From contig NZ_PPQZ01000051.1 of NCBI RefSeq assembly GCF_002902525.1, forward strand, positions 1 through 36,447: DNA of 36,447 bases. Direction: 5' to 3'. Below, piece after piece: positions 26,048 to 36,420 of the stretch. This DNA is from Mammaliicoccus stepanovicii. GTDB taxonomy: Bacteria; Bacillota; Bacilli; Staphylococcales; Staphylococcaceae. The notes beneath the pieces were generated by a model. That model did not search any database, was not told the origin of the DNA, and worked only from the letters and a program-made list of their open reading frames with translations. Position 1 is the stretch's first letter. Each line of letters opens with the position of its first letter. The position numbers and the translations under genes are program-made.

Positions 26048-28461
26048 TGGTTGAGCAAATTCAAAACCTTCCTTTAGAAGATGTTATAGGAGACAGGTTT
26101 GGTAGATATAGTAAATATATCATTCAAGATCGTGCACTTCCTGACGTACGAGATGGACTTAAACCAGTACAACGTAGAATTTTATTTGCTATGTATAAAG
26201 ATGGAAATCTTTATGATCGTAATTTTAGAAAAAGTGCTAAAACAGTCGGTAATGTAATCGGTAACTATCACCCTCACGGAGATTCTTCAGTATATGAAGC
26301 GATGGTAAGAATGAGTCAAGATTGGAAATTAAGACATGTTCTAATCGAAATGCATGGTAATAATGGTAGTATCGACAATGACCCACCAGCAGCGATGCGT
26401 TATACAGAAGCAAAGCTTAGTAAATTAGCCGAAGTGCTGCTTCAAGATATTGATAAAGAAACAGTAGATCATGTTGAGAATTTTGATGATACTGCGATGG
26501 AACCAATGGTGTTACCAGCTCGTTATCCAAATTTACTTGTTAATGGTTCTACTGGTATTTCTGCAGGTTATGCAACGGATATTCCACCACATAATTTAGG
26601 TGAAGTAATTGATGCAACTTTAAAATTAATCGACAAACCAAGTAGCACGATTGATGAATTAATAGAACATATTAAAGGTCCCGACTTTCCTACAGGCGGT
26701 ATCATCCAAGGATTAGATGGTATTAAAAAGGCATATAGAACTGGAAAAGGAAAAATTGTCGTTCGGAGTAAAGTTGAAATCGAATCTATTCGTGGTGGAA
26801 GAGAACAAATTATTGTTACGGAAGTTCCATTTGAAGTAAATAAAAGTAGCTTAGTTAAAAAAATTGACGAACTTCGTGCAGATAAAAAAATCGAAGGCAT
26901 TGTTGAAGTTCGTGATGAAACTGATAGAGAAGGCTTGAGAATTGCGATTGAACTTAAAAAAGATATAAACAGTGAAGGTGTACTTAACTATTTATATAAA
27001 AATACCGACCTACAAGTGTTGTACCATTTTAATATGGTTGCAATTAATAAGAGAAGACCAGAATTATTAGGATTGAAACAAATTTTGGAAAGCTATGTAG
27101 AACATCAAAAAGAAGTCGTAACAAGACGTTCTCAATATGAACTTTCACAAGCTGAAAAACGTATGCATATAGTTGAAGGGCTAATAAAGGCACTATCAAT
27201 TTTAGATGAGGTTATTGAAACAATTAGAGCTTCAAATAATAAACGAGATGCTAAAGAAAATTTAATTGAAAAATATGCATTTACTGAAGAGCAAGCTGAA
27301 GCCATCGTTATGTTGCAATTATATAGATTAACAAATACGGATATTGTTTCTTTAGAGAAAGAATTCGATGAGCTAAAAGCAATCATTAAAAAACTTGAAG
27401 ATATTTTAGGAAATGAAAAGTCACTACTTAAAGTCATTAAATCAGAACTTAGAAATATTAAAAAAGAATTTAGTGAAGAACGGTTAACAGACATCGAAGA
27501 AAAAATTACAGAAATTAAAATTGAAAAAGAAATTCTTGTTCCAAGTGAGGAAACAATTGTTTCAGTTACACATGATGGATATATTAAACGTACATCAAAT
27601 AGAAGTTATCAAGCTAGTGGTGTAGAAGAAGTAGGATTGAAAGATGGAGACTACTTGTTGACGCACAAAAAAGTTAATACACAAGATACGATGATTGCAT
27701 TTACTTCTAAAGGGAATTACTTATTTATACCTGTTCATGAAATTGTCGATTTGAAATGGAAAGAGCTGGGTAAACATATTTCACAAGTAATTACGATCGA
27801 TGATGAGGAATATATAGTTAACGTATTTTTCGAAAATGATTTTAAACGTGGTTCAAATTATATTATTGCGACTAAGAACGGTATGATTAAGAAATCTACA
27901 AATGATAAGTTTAAAGCATCAAGAATAACGAAACCATTAGTTGCAATTAAACTTAAAGGTGATGACGAAGTCGTTTCAGTTATAAAGGTTACCGAAGATG
28001 AACTTATAACTGTGATCACTGAAAAAGGTATGAGTTTAACTTATGATACGGATGAATTATCTGATATAGGATTAAAAGCAGCCGGCGTTAAATCTATTAA
28101 TTTAAAAGATAACGACAAAGTTGTAATGACGGAAACATTACCAAATACAAAAACTGTATTTATCGTGACTGACCGTGGTTCAGTTAAACATATGAAATCT
28201 GATCAATTTATACCTGCGAAAAGGGCACAAAGAGGTCTTATGATTTTGAAAGAATTAAAATCTAAGTCACATAAAATTATAAGTGCCATGACACTTTCAG
28301 AAGAACAGGTTTGTGTCATTTCATCAAATAAAGATACAATTAAAATTAATACTAAAGATTTGAATTTTAGTGAAAGATATACGAATGGTCGATTTATTAT
28401 TGATGAAACTGAATTTGGAGAAATACAAGATATATTCTTCGAACAAAAGTCACTAAACTAA
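26047..28461 (+). CDS. parC: DNA topoisomerase IV subunit A
   Basis: An 804-aa DNA-cleaving subunit of topoisomerase IV. The winged-helix breakage domain contains the catalytic Tyr119 ([10 protein letters not shown]). The quinolone-resistance region [18 protein letters not shown] carries Ser80 and Glu84, the drug-susceptible residues. A coiled-coil tower follows, then a C-terminal beta-pinwheel (from about 500) with repeated units such as [20 protein letters not shown] and [18 protein letters not shown] precedes the ATG, which shares one base with the parE stop, so the two are translationally coupled. Confidence 0.98.
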   Translation: MVEQIQNLPLEDVIGDRFGRYSKYIIQDRALPDVRDGLKPVQRRILFAMYKDGNLYDRNFRKSAKTVGNVIGNYHPHGDSSVYEAMVRMSQDWKLRHVLIEMHGNNGSIDNDPPAAMRYTEAKLSKLAEVLLQDIDKETVDHVENFDDTAMEPMVLPARYPNLLVNGSTGISAGYATDIPPHNLGEVIDATLKLIDKPSSTIDELIEHIKGPDFPTGGIIQGLDGIKKAYRTGKGKIVVRSKVEIESIRGGREQIIVTEVPFEVNKSSLVKKIDELRADKKIEGIVEVRDETDREGLRIAIELKKDINSEGVLNYLYKNTDLQVLYHFNMVAINKRRPELLGLKQILESYVEHQKEVVTRRSQYELSQAEKRMHIVEGLIKALSILDEVIETIRASNNKRDAKENLIEKYAFTEEQAEAIVMLQLYRLTNTDIVSLEKEFDELKAIIKKLEDILGNEKSLLKVIKSELRNIKKEFSEERLTDIEEKITEIKIEKEILVPSEETIVSVTHDGYIKRTSNRSYQASGVEEVGLKDGDYLLTHKKVNTQDTMIAFTSKGNYLFIPVHEIVDLKWKELGKHISQVITIDDEEYIVNVFFENDFKRGSNYIIATKNGMIKKSTNDKFKASRITKPLVAIKLKGDDEVVSVIKVTEDELITVITEKGMSLTYDTDELSDIGLKAAGVKSINLKDNDKVVMTETLPNTKTVFIVTDRGSVKHMKSDQFIPAKRAQRGLMILKELKSKSHKIISAMTLSEEQVCVISSNKDTIKINTKDLNFSERYTNGRFIIDETEFGEIQDIFFEQKSLN

Positions 28462-28546
28462 AAAAATATAGTCATAAATGTACGTACATGGTAGAATTAT
28501 ATTAGTATTTTATAAATTTACATTAAAATAGAATTGAGGGGTTTCT

Positions 28547-30124
28547 TTGAAGGATTTTGATAGTTATATCCCAAGTTGGTTTCATGACTTTGTGCAATGG
28601 GGTAATGATTTAATTTGGACACAGAATTTAATTTTCTTACTTTTACTGGCTGGCATATTTTTTACAATTAGTTCTAGAGTAGTACAACTTAGATGGTTGC
28701 CAGAAATGTTTAGAGTTATTTTCGAAAAGCCAGAAACACTTGATGATGGGAAAAAAGGTATATCATCTTTCCAAGCCTTCGCAATTAGTGCAGCTTCCCG
28801 TGTCGGAACTGGTAACATTGCAGGAGTTGCAACAGCTATCGTGTTAGGTGGCCCTGGTGCAGTATTCTGGATGTGGGTTATCGCATTTATTGGTGCGGCA
28901 AGTGCATTCTTTGAAGCAACATTGGCTCAAGTATATAAAGTTAAAGACGAAGCAGGTGGATATAGAGGTGGACCTGCGTATTATATTGAACGTGGTTTAG
29001 GACAAAAATGGCTAGGTGTTATATTTGCGATATTAATCACGGTTACATTTGCATTTGTTTTTAACACAGTACAATCTAATACAATTGCAGCATCATTAAA
29101 TGAACAATATGAATTTTCAAATATAACAACTGGTATTATATTAGCGATTATTACAGCACTTGTAATTTTTGGTGGTGTAAGAAGTATTGCGACTGTTTCA
29201 TCATTTATCGTACCAATAATGGCAATAGGATATATTGGTTTAGTTGGTTACATATTATTTATGAACGTTGACCAAATTTGGCCAATGCTTCAAAACATCG
29301 TGAGAAGTGCATTTGGTTTACATCCTGCATTTGGTGGGGCTGTAGGTTTCGCTTTAATGCAAGGTATTAAACGTGGTTTATTCTCAAATGAAGCAGGTAT
29401 GGGTTCTGCTGCCAATGCCGCAGCAACTGCAGCTGTAAGTCACCCTGTTAAACAAGGATTAATCCAATCATTAGGTGTATTCTTTGATACGATGATTATT
29501 TGTTCAGCAACAGCTATTATGTTATTACTATATACAGATTTACAATTTGGTCCAGATGCGGAGCAAGGTGTTGCTGTAACGCAAAAAGCTTTAACAACGC
29601 ATGTTGGTGAATTTGGTGGTATATTCTTAACTGTAGCAGTATTTATGTTTGCTTTCTCATCAATCATAGGTAACTATTATTATGGGCAATCAAATATTGA
29701 GTATTTAACTAAAAATAAAATCGTAATGTTTATTTTTAGATTATTTGTAATAGCAATGGTATTTGTAGGATCAGTTATTCAAGTACAAACTGTATGGGAT
29801 ACAGCTGATTTATTTATGGGATTGATGGCCATAATTAATATAATAGCGTTATTCGGACTTGCAACAGTTGTCTTTGAAGTTGCAAAAGATTACAGAAGTC
29901 AAAGAAAGCGTAAGCTTAACCCAGTATTTAAAATAGAGAATATTAATGCCAACTTTAAGAATATTGAAGCATGGGGTAATAATCCATATAACCATGAAAG
30001 TAGTAAAGTTGATACAAATAAGCAAACTCAAAATACGTTTGATCAAACAGATTATCATGAATCGACTAATGAGGTTATTGATGATGAACAAGATACACTT
30101 AATCAAAATAATAAAGATGAATAA
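28547..30124 (+). CDS. alsT: Sodium:alanine symporter family protein
   Basis: A 525-aa AGCS-family transporter that imports alanine, glycine or glutamine with Na+ (B. subtilis AlsT lies at the same place after parC). The signature ISAASRVGTGNIAGVATAI lies near residue 80, with GGYRGGPAYYIERGLG and GLFSNEAGMGSAANAAATAA in the centre. About ten or eleven membrane helices are visible. The last 60 residues form a hydrophilic Asn/Asp/Gln-rich tail. The start is TTG at 28547, six bases after GAGGGG. The 85-bp gap after parC holds a 12-bp palindrome (ATGTACGTACAT) but no terminator. Confidence 0.94.
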   Translation: MKDFDSYIPSWFHDFVQWGNDLIWTQNLIFLLLLAGIFFTISSRVVQLRWLPEMFRVIFEKPETLDDGKKGISSFQAFAISAASRVGTGNIAGVATAIVLGGPGAVFWMWVIAFIGAASAFFEATLAQVYKVKDEAGGYRGGPAYYIERGLGQKWLGVIFAILITVTFAFVFNTVQSNTIAASLNEQYEFSNITTGIILAIITALVIFGGVRSIATVSSFIVPIMAIGYIGLVGYILFMNVDQIWPMLQNIVRSAFGLHPAFGGAVGFALMQGIKRGLFSNEAGMGSAANAAATAAVSHPVKQGLIQSLGVFFDTMIICSATAIMLLLYTDLQFGPDAEQGVAVTQKALTTHVGEFGGIFLTVAVFMFAFSSIIGNYYYGQSNIEYLTKNKIVMFIFRLFVIAMVFVGSVIQVQTVWDTADLFMGLMAIINIIALFGLATVVFEVAKDYRSQRKRKLNPVFKIENINANFKNIEAWGNNPYNHESSKVDTNKQTQNTFDQTDYHESTNEVIDDEQDTLNQNNKDE

Positions 30125-30125
30125 C

Positions 30126-30167
30126 AAAAAATAACCTGAGATTGAATCTCAGGTTATTTTTTGTTTT
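30126..30167 (+). terminator. Terminator of alsT
   Basis: A near-perfect repeat centred on 30144 (ATAACCTGAGATT with AATCTCAGGTTAT), flanked by A6 and T6. It may also serve the convergent DUF1002 gene from the other side. Confidence 0.9.
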
Positions 30168-30187
30168 GTATTAAGTTGGTTAAACAT

Positions 30188-31171
30188 TTATTTAAATAAG
30201 TTTGCTATTGCGTTAAAGATATCTTTAATTGCGTTTACGATTTTATCCCAAATACCTTCATCCTGCAATTTATCTTTAATATTATTGCCAACATCCTCTG
30301 CTTTTTTCTTTGCATCTTTGAAGTCGTCAGATTTTACGATATCATTAACATAATCTTTTGAATTATTTATGAAATCTTTAGCATTTTCTCCATCAAACAC
30401 ACCATCGTTTTGTGCTTTTTGGATAACATTTACGATCATATTAATTTGATTATCTGAAACAATGTTAGTTAATCCGTTATCTTCGATTTTTTGGTTAACG
30501 ATATTCGTTATTTCAGTTACCGATACATTTCCGGATTTTTCAGCAACAGCTTGTTTAGATTCAGCAATCGTTTTGTTTAATTGTGATTGTGAAAAGCCTT
30601 CTTGACCTTTATTCTCATCAGCAATTTGGTTAATTGTAGATAATTCTTCTTGTGCAACTTGTGTTCTTGATTCATTTATTTTTTCGCCTTGTGATTCAAA
30701 TGCTTTATATACTCCGGCTAATGCACTTTCTCCAGTTACATCTTCACTTGAAGCTATTGTCACATCTGCATCTTGAATTCCAGCAGTCATCAATGCGTTT
30801 TTATAAGTATCTTCCGTTACTTTTGTGATTTTACCTTGGTCTTGATTAATATTTAAATTTAAGCCACTGCCCTTAGAGGTCTTAGTTATACGAATACTTG
30901 ATTTTAAGACATCATTAGATGATTGCATATTTAAATATTTATTTAAGTCATCAGCATTTACATAAGTCACTTTATCGTTGTTTTTAGTTCCGAGCAGATG
31001 AGATGTTGTTTCTTTAGCAGAAGCATTATTCTCTAAAGAAGCACCATAAACGGTTACTGCATTATCCCATGCTTCTTCGGTAACAGCTTTAGCATTGTTT
31101 TTTGGATAGAAAATTGTAGAAATTAATAAAACTGATAATATTGAAAAAATATATAATCTTGATTTTTTCAT
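30188..31171 (-). CDS. Secreted DUF1002 protein (YpuA-like) with an amphipathic C-terminal helix
   Basis: A 327-aa exported protein. The N-terminal signal peptide (MKKSRLYIFSILSVLLISTIFYP) is followed by a plausible cleavage site after NNAKA. The mature protein matches the DUF1002 family of Firmicutes (B. subtilis YpuA), whose function is unknown: TVYGASLENNA near the start, TYKNALMTAGIQDADVTIASSEDVTGESALAGVYKAFE in the middle, and a helical Asn/Lys/Asp-rich second half. The last 22 residues (GIWDKIVNAIKDIFNAIANLFK, split here as GIWDKIVNAIKD and IFNAIANLFK) form an amphipathic helix. There is no lipobox, LPXTG or other anchor. The ATG at 31171 lies ten bases after AGGATG; a TTG at 31177 is the alternative. 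Divergent from glcT. Confidence 0.82.
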   Translation of the reverse strand: MKKSRLYIFSILSVLLISTIFYPKNNAKAVTEEAWDNAVTVYGASLENNASAKETTSHLLGTKNNDKVTYVNADDLNKYLNMQSSNDVLKSSIRITKTSKGSGLNLNINQDQGKITKVTEDTYKNALMTAGIQDADVTIASSEDVTGESALAGVYKAFESQGEKINESRTQVAQEELSTINQIADENKGQEGFSQSQLNKTIAESKQAVAEKSGNVSVTEITNIVNQKIEDNGLTNIVSDNQINMIVNVIQKAQNDGVFDGENAKDFINNSKDYVNDIVKSDDFKDAKKKAEDVGNNIKDKLQDEGIWDKIVNAIKDIFNAIANLFK

Positions 31172-31273
31172 TGTCAATACACATCCTGTAAATTTATTGG
31201 TATTAAAATACCTACCATTATATTAGCATCAATTGTATAATATGTAATAGGTCTTCAGAATGAGGTTTAACAA

Positions 31274-32110
31274 ATGGGAAAATACGTTATAGAAAAAACG
31301 CTCAATAATAATGTATTAGTTGCAAATTACTACGAAAAAGAAGTAATCCTAATTGGAAAAGGAATTAGTTTTGGTAAAAAACAGGGTGATGTAATTAATA
31401 CTGACTTAATTGAAAAAATATATTTATTAGAATCTGAAAGAGATAAAGATAAATACAGACAATTGTTAGATGATACAAATGAATATGTATTTAACGCTGT
31501 TCTAGAAGTAGTAAACGGGATTGATAGACAATTAGGTGGAAGTGTAAGTGAAAAGACACTCATATCATTAACTGATCATATTATATTTGCTATTAAACGA
31601 ATTAAAGAAGATATACATGTTCATAATCCATTTTTAAAGGAAACAGAGTTACTTTATCCAAGAGAGTACAAGATTGCAGAAACAGCAGTAAAAGCATTAA
31701 ATGAAAAGTTAGATTTACAGTTTATAGAATCTGAAGCAGGATTTATAGCATTGCATATACATTCAGCTGAAGTGAATCACACAATACATGATATTTATAA
31801 CATCAAAGAAATTATTCAAAATGCTATAATAATAATTGAAGAAGACCTAGAAGTTACAATTGATAAAAATAGTATTAATTACAGTCGATTTGTCAGACAT
31901 TTACATTTTGCTATTCAAAGAGTTTTAGCAGATGAAAGAATTCCTGATGCTACAAATATCGAAACGTTATTGAAAGCGCAATATCCACTGTGCTATAATA
32001 TATCCATAAAGATAGTGAAGATGATGCAATCACAGTTGAAGAAACCAATTTACCAATCTGAATTGGCATATTTAACGATGCATATCCAACACTTTAATAA
32101 TAACTTATAA
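31274..32110 (+). CDS. glcT: Transcription antiterminator GlcT
   Basis: A 278-aa BglG/LicT-family RNA-binding regulator. When glucose is transported it binds the RAT element and prevents the terminator before the glucose permease genes. The co-antiterminator RNA-binding domain (about 1-58) begins KYVIEKTLNNNVL and contains ISFGKKQGD. PRD1 has His102 and His161/163; PRD2 has His209/211 and His270/273, all candidate PTS phosphorylation sites and all present. A GAGG precedes the ATG, and TATAAT is seen at 31236-31241. Its target leader begins directly after its stop codon, the same order as S. carnosus and S. aureus. Confidence 0.95.
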   Translation: MGKYVIEKTLNNNVLVANYYEKEVILIGKGISFGKKQGDVINTDLIEKIYLLESERDKDKYRQLLDDTNEYVFNAVLEVVNGIDRQLGGSVSEKTLISLTDHIIFAIKRIKEDIHVHNPFLKETELLYPREYKIAETAVKALNEKLDLQFIESEAGFIALHIHSAEVNHTIHDIYNIKEIIQNAIIIIEEDLEVTIDKNSINYSRFVRHLHFAIQRVLADERIPDATNIETLLKAQYPLCYNISIKIVKMMQSQLKKPIYQSELAYLTMHIQHFNNNL

Positions 32111-32114
32111 ATTG

Positions 32115-32143
32115 CGTGTTACTGATACGATCAGGCATGAGCA
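32115..32143 (+). promoter_or_regulatory. RAT (ribonucleic antiterminator) for GlcT
   Basis: The stretch CGTGTTACTGATACGATCAG, continuing GCATGAGCA, has the sequence of GlcT-binding RATs known before glucose permease genes of staphylococci and B. subtilis. It overlaps the first arm of the terminator by about ten bases, so the RAT fold and the terminator exclude each other. Confidence 0.85.
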
Positions 32144-32189
32144 AATAGACACTACCGATTCGGTGGGTTTCTTTGCTCATGCCTTTTTT
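32133..32189 (+). terminator. Conditional terminator before the glucose permease genes
   Basis: AGGCATGAGCAAA (32133-32145) pairs with TTTGCTCATGCCT (32172-32184). An inner stem ACCG/CGGT lies in the loop, and six T follow. This is the structure GlcT would prevent. It lies about 40 bases before the first permease start. Confidence 0.92.
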
Positions 32190-32231
32190 AGTGCATTCAT
32201 TTATTTAGTTAAAAAATAGGAGGGTTTATAC

Positions 32232-34298
32232 ATGTTTAAAAAGTTCTTTGGTCAGTTGCAACGGATTGGTAAAGCATTAATGTTACCTGTTGCAATCTTG
32301 CCAGCTGCGGGTATTTTACTGGCATTCGGGAATGCAATGAAAAATGAGCAATTTATTCAAATTGCACCATGGCTAAAATCAGATGCTATCGTTATGATTG
32401 CGTCAGTTATGGAGTCTTCAGGGCAAATTATATTTGATAATTTACCGTTACTCTTTGCAATTGGGACTGCTTTAGGATTAGCAGGAGGAGATGGTGTTGC
32501 CGCTTTAGCTGCATTAGTTGGTTATTTAATAATGAATACAACTATGGGTGTCGTTAAAGGGTTAACGATAGATAATATTTTCTCTTATGCTGAAGGTGCA
32601 AAGACATTAGGTCAAACAGCTAAAGAACCAGCTAACGCACTTGTTCTTGGAATACCGACACTTCAAACTGGAGTATTTGGCGGTATTATCATGGGTGCAT
32701 TGGCAGCTTGGTGTTATAACAAATATTACAATATAACGTTACCTTCATTTTTAGGATTCTTTGCAGGTAAATGATTCGTACCAATTATGACATCGGTTAT
32801 TGCAATTATTACAGGTATTGTCCTTTCATTCGCTTGGCCACCAATTCAAGAAGGCTTAAATATGTTATCAACATTTTTATTAAATAAAAATCTTGCCGTA
32901 ACAACATTCTTGTTTGGTGTTATTGAAAGGTCATTAATACCATTTGGATTGCATCATATTTTTTATGCCCCATTTTGGTTCGAATTTGGTGAGTATGTAA
33001 ATAAAGCAGGTGTACTTGTTCGTGGGGATCAACGAATCTTTATGGAACAGCTAAAGGATGGCGTTCCATTTACTGCAGGTGCATTCACTACTGGTAAATA
33101 TCCATTTATGATGTTCGGTTTACCGGCAGCCGCATTTGCTATTTATCGTCAAGCTCGTCCAGAACGTAAAAAGGTTGTCGGCGGTTTAATGCTATCTGCT
33201 GGGTTAACGTCATTCTTAACAGGTATTACAGAACCTTTAGAATTTTCATTCTTATTTGTAGCGCCGATATTATATGGTATTCACGTATTATTAGCTGGTA
33301 CATCATTCCTTGTTATGCATTTATTACATGTACAAATAGGTATGACGTTCTCTGGAGGATTTATCGATTATATTCTTTACGGTCTGATCAATTGGGATAG
33401 AACAAACGCGTTATTAGTAATTCCAGTTGGTATTATTTATGCATTGATTTACTATTTCTTATTCACGTTTGCAATTAAGAAATTTAATTTAAAAACACCT
33501 GGTAGAGAAGTAGAAGAAACTGAATCACGTAACAGTTCAGTTGCTGAATTACCTTTCGATGTTTTAGATGCAATGGGTGGTAAACAAAACATTAAACACT
33601 TAGATGCGTGTATCACACGACTAAGAGTTGAAGTTCTTGATAAGTCTAAAGTAGATAAAGGTGCTTTAAAATCGTTAGGTGCATCAGGTGTGCTTGAAGT
33701 TGGAAATAATATGCAAGCAATATTTGGTCCAAAATCAGATCAAATTAAACATGATATGGCCAAAATTATCTCAGGCGAAATTTCTAAACCGAGTGAAACA
33801 ACAGTTACAGAAGATGGAGATCCAGAAAGTTTAGCTATACTTGTTGAAGGTGGTGCTACAGTTTATTCACCAATTAAAGGTGAAGTTGTAAATATAACTG
33901 AAGTACCTGATAAAGTATTTTCTGAAAAAATGATGGGTGATGGTATCGCAATCATTCCTGAAACAGGTGAAGTAGTAGCACCATTTGATGGAAAAGTAAA
34001 AATGGTATTCCCTACAAAACACGCGATAGGTTTAGAATCAAAAGAAGGTGTAGAACTATTAATTCACTTCGGATTAGAAACAGTTAAACTTGAAGGTGAA
34101 GGATTCGAAATTTTAGTTGAAGCAGATGCTCATATAGTGAAGGGCCAAACTTTAATGAAAGTTGACTTGGACTATATTAAACAACATGCAGATAGTACTA
34201 TAACACCGATTGTGATTACGAATTTAGACAACAAAGAATTAGAAATTTTGGAAACTGGAAGTATAGAGCAAGGCGATAAACTTCTAGTCGTAAAATAA
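32232..34298 (+). pseudogene. ptsG: Glucose PTS permease EIICBA, first copy, interrupted by an in-frame TGA
   Basis: The gene encodes a 688-codon glucose/glucoside PTS permease with domains in order IIC (1 to about 430), IIB (about 440-520, phosphorylated Cys460) and IIA (about 545-685, phosphorylated His612). Codon 181 (32772-32774) is TGA, in the sequence GGT AAA TGA TTC GTA. The tandem copy has CGA (Arg) here. The frame is otherwise intact on both sides, so one C-to-T change at a CpG explains it. A product ending at codon 180 would have only part of IIC. The ATG at 32787 has no ribosome site. Alternatives are a sequencing error or read-through. The IIC motif GITEPLEF is present downstream. 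It is the first gene behind the GlcT leader. Confidence 0.85.
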
Positions 34299-34313
34299 TC
34301 AAGGAGGATAACA

Positions 34314-36341
34314 ATGTTTAAAAAATTATTTGGGCAAATGCAACGCATTGGTAAAGCATTAATGTTACCAGTTGCAATCTTGCCAGCAGCAGGTTTATTG
34401 TTAGCGTTTGGTGCAGCAATGCAAACACCAAATTTAGTTGAGGCCTTACCGTTTTTAGATACTGAAATTATGAAGAATATTGCTGAAATGATGAAAGGTG
34501 CAGGCGGTATTATCTTTGATAATTTACCTATGTTATTTGCGCTTGGTGTAGCAATAGGTTTAGCAGGAGGAGACGGTGTTGCAGCAATTGCAGCATTTGT
34601 TGGTTTCTTAGTATTAAATGTAACAATGGGTAATTTCTTAGGTATAGAAGCTAAAGATATAAATGCTGACAATCCACAATATGCTAATGTATTAGGAATT
34701 CCTACATTACAAACTGGTGTGTTTGGTGGTATCATCATCGGTGCCTTAGCCGCATGGTGTTATAATAAATTCTACAATATTAATTTACCAGCGTTTTTAG
34801 GATTCTTTGCTGGTAAACGATTTGTACCCATTGCAATGGCTACAACTTCATTTGTATTAGCATTTATTATGGCTTGGATTTGGCCATATATCCAAACAGG
34901 TTTAAATGAATTTTCATCTAGCTTAATTGATGCAAATAGTGGTGTAGCAGTATTCTTATTTGGTTTCATTAAACGATTACTGATTCCGTTTGGCTTACAC
35001 CATATCTTCCATGCGCCGTTTTGGTTTGAATTTGGAGAATACACGACTACTGCTGGAAAAGTAGTTCATGGTGATTTATCAATATTCCAAGCGCAAATTG
35101 CAGATAACGTGAAATTAACATCTGGTAAATTTATGCAAGGTGAGTTCCCAGTCATGATGTTTGGACTTCCAGCAGCAGCGTTAGCCATTTATCATACGGC
35201 GAAACCTGAAAATAAAAAAGTTGTTGCAGGTTTAATGGGATCAGCAGCATTAACATCATTCTTAACAGGTATTACGGAGCCATTAGAATTTTCATTCTTA
35301 TTCGTAGCACCATTATTATTCTTTATTCATGCAGTGTTAGATGGATTATCATTCTTAATTTTATACTTACTAGATTTACATCTAGGATATACATTCTCAG
35401 GTGGATTTATTGATTTCTTTACTTTTGGTATTTTACAAGGTAAAACAGCATGGTGGTTAGTTATTCCAGTCGGCATAGTATATGCTGTTATATATTACTT
35501 TGTATTTAGATTCTTTATTACTAAATTCAACTATAAAACACCAGGTAGAGAAGAAAATCAACAAAAATCAACAAAAGTCTCAACGAGTGAATTACCATTT
35601 TCAGTATTAGATGCTATGGGTGGTAAAGAAAATATTAAACATTTAGATGCATGTATTACACGATTAAGAGTTGAAGTACAAGATAAATCTAAAGTAGATA
35701 AAGATACACTAAAAGCATTAGGTGCTTCAGGTGTACTTGAAGTTGGTAATAATATGCAAGCAATATTTGGTCCGAAATCAGATCAAATTAAACATGATAT
35801 GGCAAAAATTATCTCAGGAGAAATTTCTAAACCAAGTCAAACAACAGTTACAGAAGACGGAGACGCAGAAAGTGCAGCTATCCTTGCAGAAGGAGGCGCT
35901 ACAATTTATTCACCAGTTAAAGGAGAAGTTGTAAACATCACTGACGTTCCTGATAAGGTTTTCTCTGGAAAAATGATGGGAGATGGTATCGCAATCATAC
36001 CTGAAACAGGAGAAGTAGTAGCACCATTTGATGGGAAAGTAAAAATGGTCTTCCCAACTAAACATGCGATAGGTTTAGAATCAAATGATGGCGTAGAATT
36101 ATTAATTCACTTCGGACTAGAAACTGTTAAACTTGAAGGTAAAGGATTCGAAATTTTAGCTGAAGCAGACACTGATATTGTTAAAGGACAACCATTGATG
36201 AAAGTTGATTTAGATTTCATTAAAGAACATGCAGAAAGCACAGTAACACCAATTGTTGTTACGAACTTAAACGATTCTCAATTAGAAGTGCTTGCTTCTG
36301 GTAAAGTGGAACAAGGCGATAAAGTTTGTGTTGTAAAATAA
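34314..36341 (+). CDS. ptsG: Glucose PTS permease EIICBA, second copy
   Basis: A 675-aa intact permease that takes up glucose or glucosides and phosphorylates it with phosphate from HPr. The IIC domain has [56 protein letters not shown] and [18 protein letters not shown] carries Cys447 ([10 protein letters not shown]), and IIA carries His599 ([12 protein letters not shown]). AGGAGG lies seven bases before the ATG, which is 15 bases after the stop of the first copy. No promoter or RAT is visible between them, so expression probably depends on the glcT-controlled leader. S. carnosus has a comparable glcT-glcA-glcB arrangement; which of those two each copy matches I cannot say. Confidence 0.95.
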   Translation: MFKKLFGQMQRIGKALMLPVAILPAAGLLLAFGAAMQTPNLVEALPFLDTEIMKNIAEMMKGAGGIIFDNLPMLFALGVAIGLAGGDGVAAIAAFVGFLVLNVTMGNFLGIEAKDINADNPQYANVLGIPTLQTGVFGGIIIGALAAWCYNKFYNINLPAFLGFFAGKRFVPIAMATTSFVLAFIMAWIWPYIQTGLNEFSSSLIDANSGVAVFLFGFIKRLLIPFGLHHIFHAPFWFEFGEYTTTAGKVVHGDLSIFQAQIADNVKLTSGKFMQGEFPVMMFGLPAAALAIYHTAKPENKKVVAGLMGSAALTSFLTGITEPLEFSFLFVAPLLFFIHAVLDGLSFLILYLLDLHLGYTFSGGFIDFFTFGILQGKTAWWLVIPVGIVYAVIYYFVFRFFITKFNYKTPGREENQQKSTKVSTSELPFSVLDAMGGKENIKHLDACITRLRVEVQDKSKVDKDTLKALGASGVLEVGNNMQAIFGPKSDQIKHDMAKIISGEISKPSQTTVTEDGDAESAAILAEGGATIYSPVKGEVVNITDVPDKVFSGKMMGDGIAIIPETGEVVAPFDGKVKMVFPTKHAIGLESNDGVELLIHFGLETVKLEGKGFEILAEADTDIVKGQPLMKVDLDFIKEHAESTVTPIVVTNLNDSQLEVLASGKVEQGDKVCVVK

Positions 36342-36373
36342 TCATTGAGTAACTTTAAAACATTAGAAATATA

Positions 36374-36420
36374 AACAGGGCTGAATAGAAAAGCAATTTT
36401 CTCTTCAGTCCTGTTTTGTT
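36374..36420 (+). terminator. Terminator of the glucose permease operon
   Basis: AACAGGGCTGAATAGAAAA pairs with TTTTCTCTTCAGTCCTGTT across loop GCAA, with one wobble and one mismatch, followed by T residues. It lies 32 bases after the second permease stop. The last 27 bases of the window show nothing further. Confidence 0.82.

Noticed and set aside
32787-34298. A separate 503-aa permease gene starting at ATG 32787
   Set aside because: It is in the same frame as the upstream part, has no ribosome site, and begins in the middle of the IIC domain. It is the remainder of the interrupted first permease.
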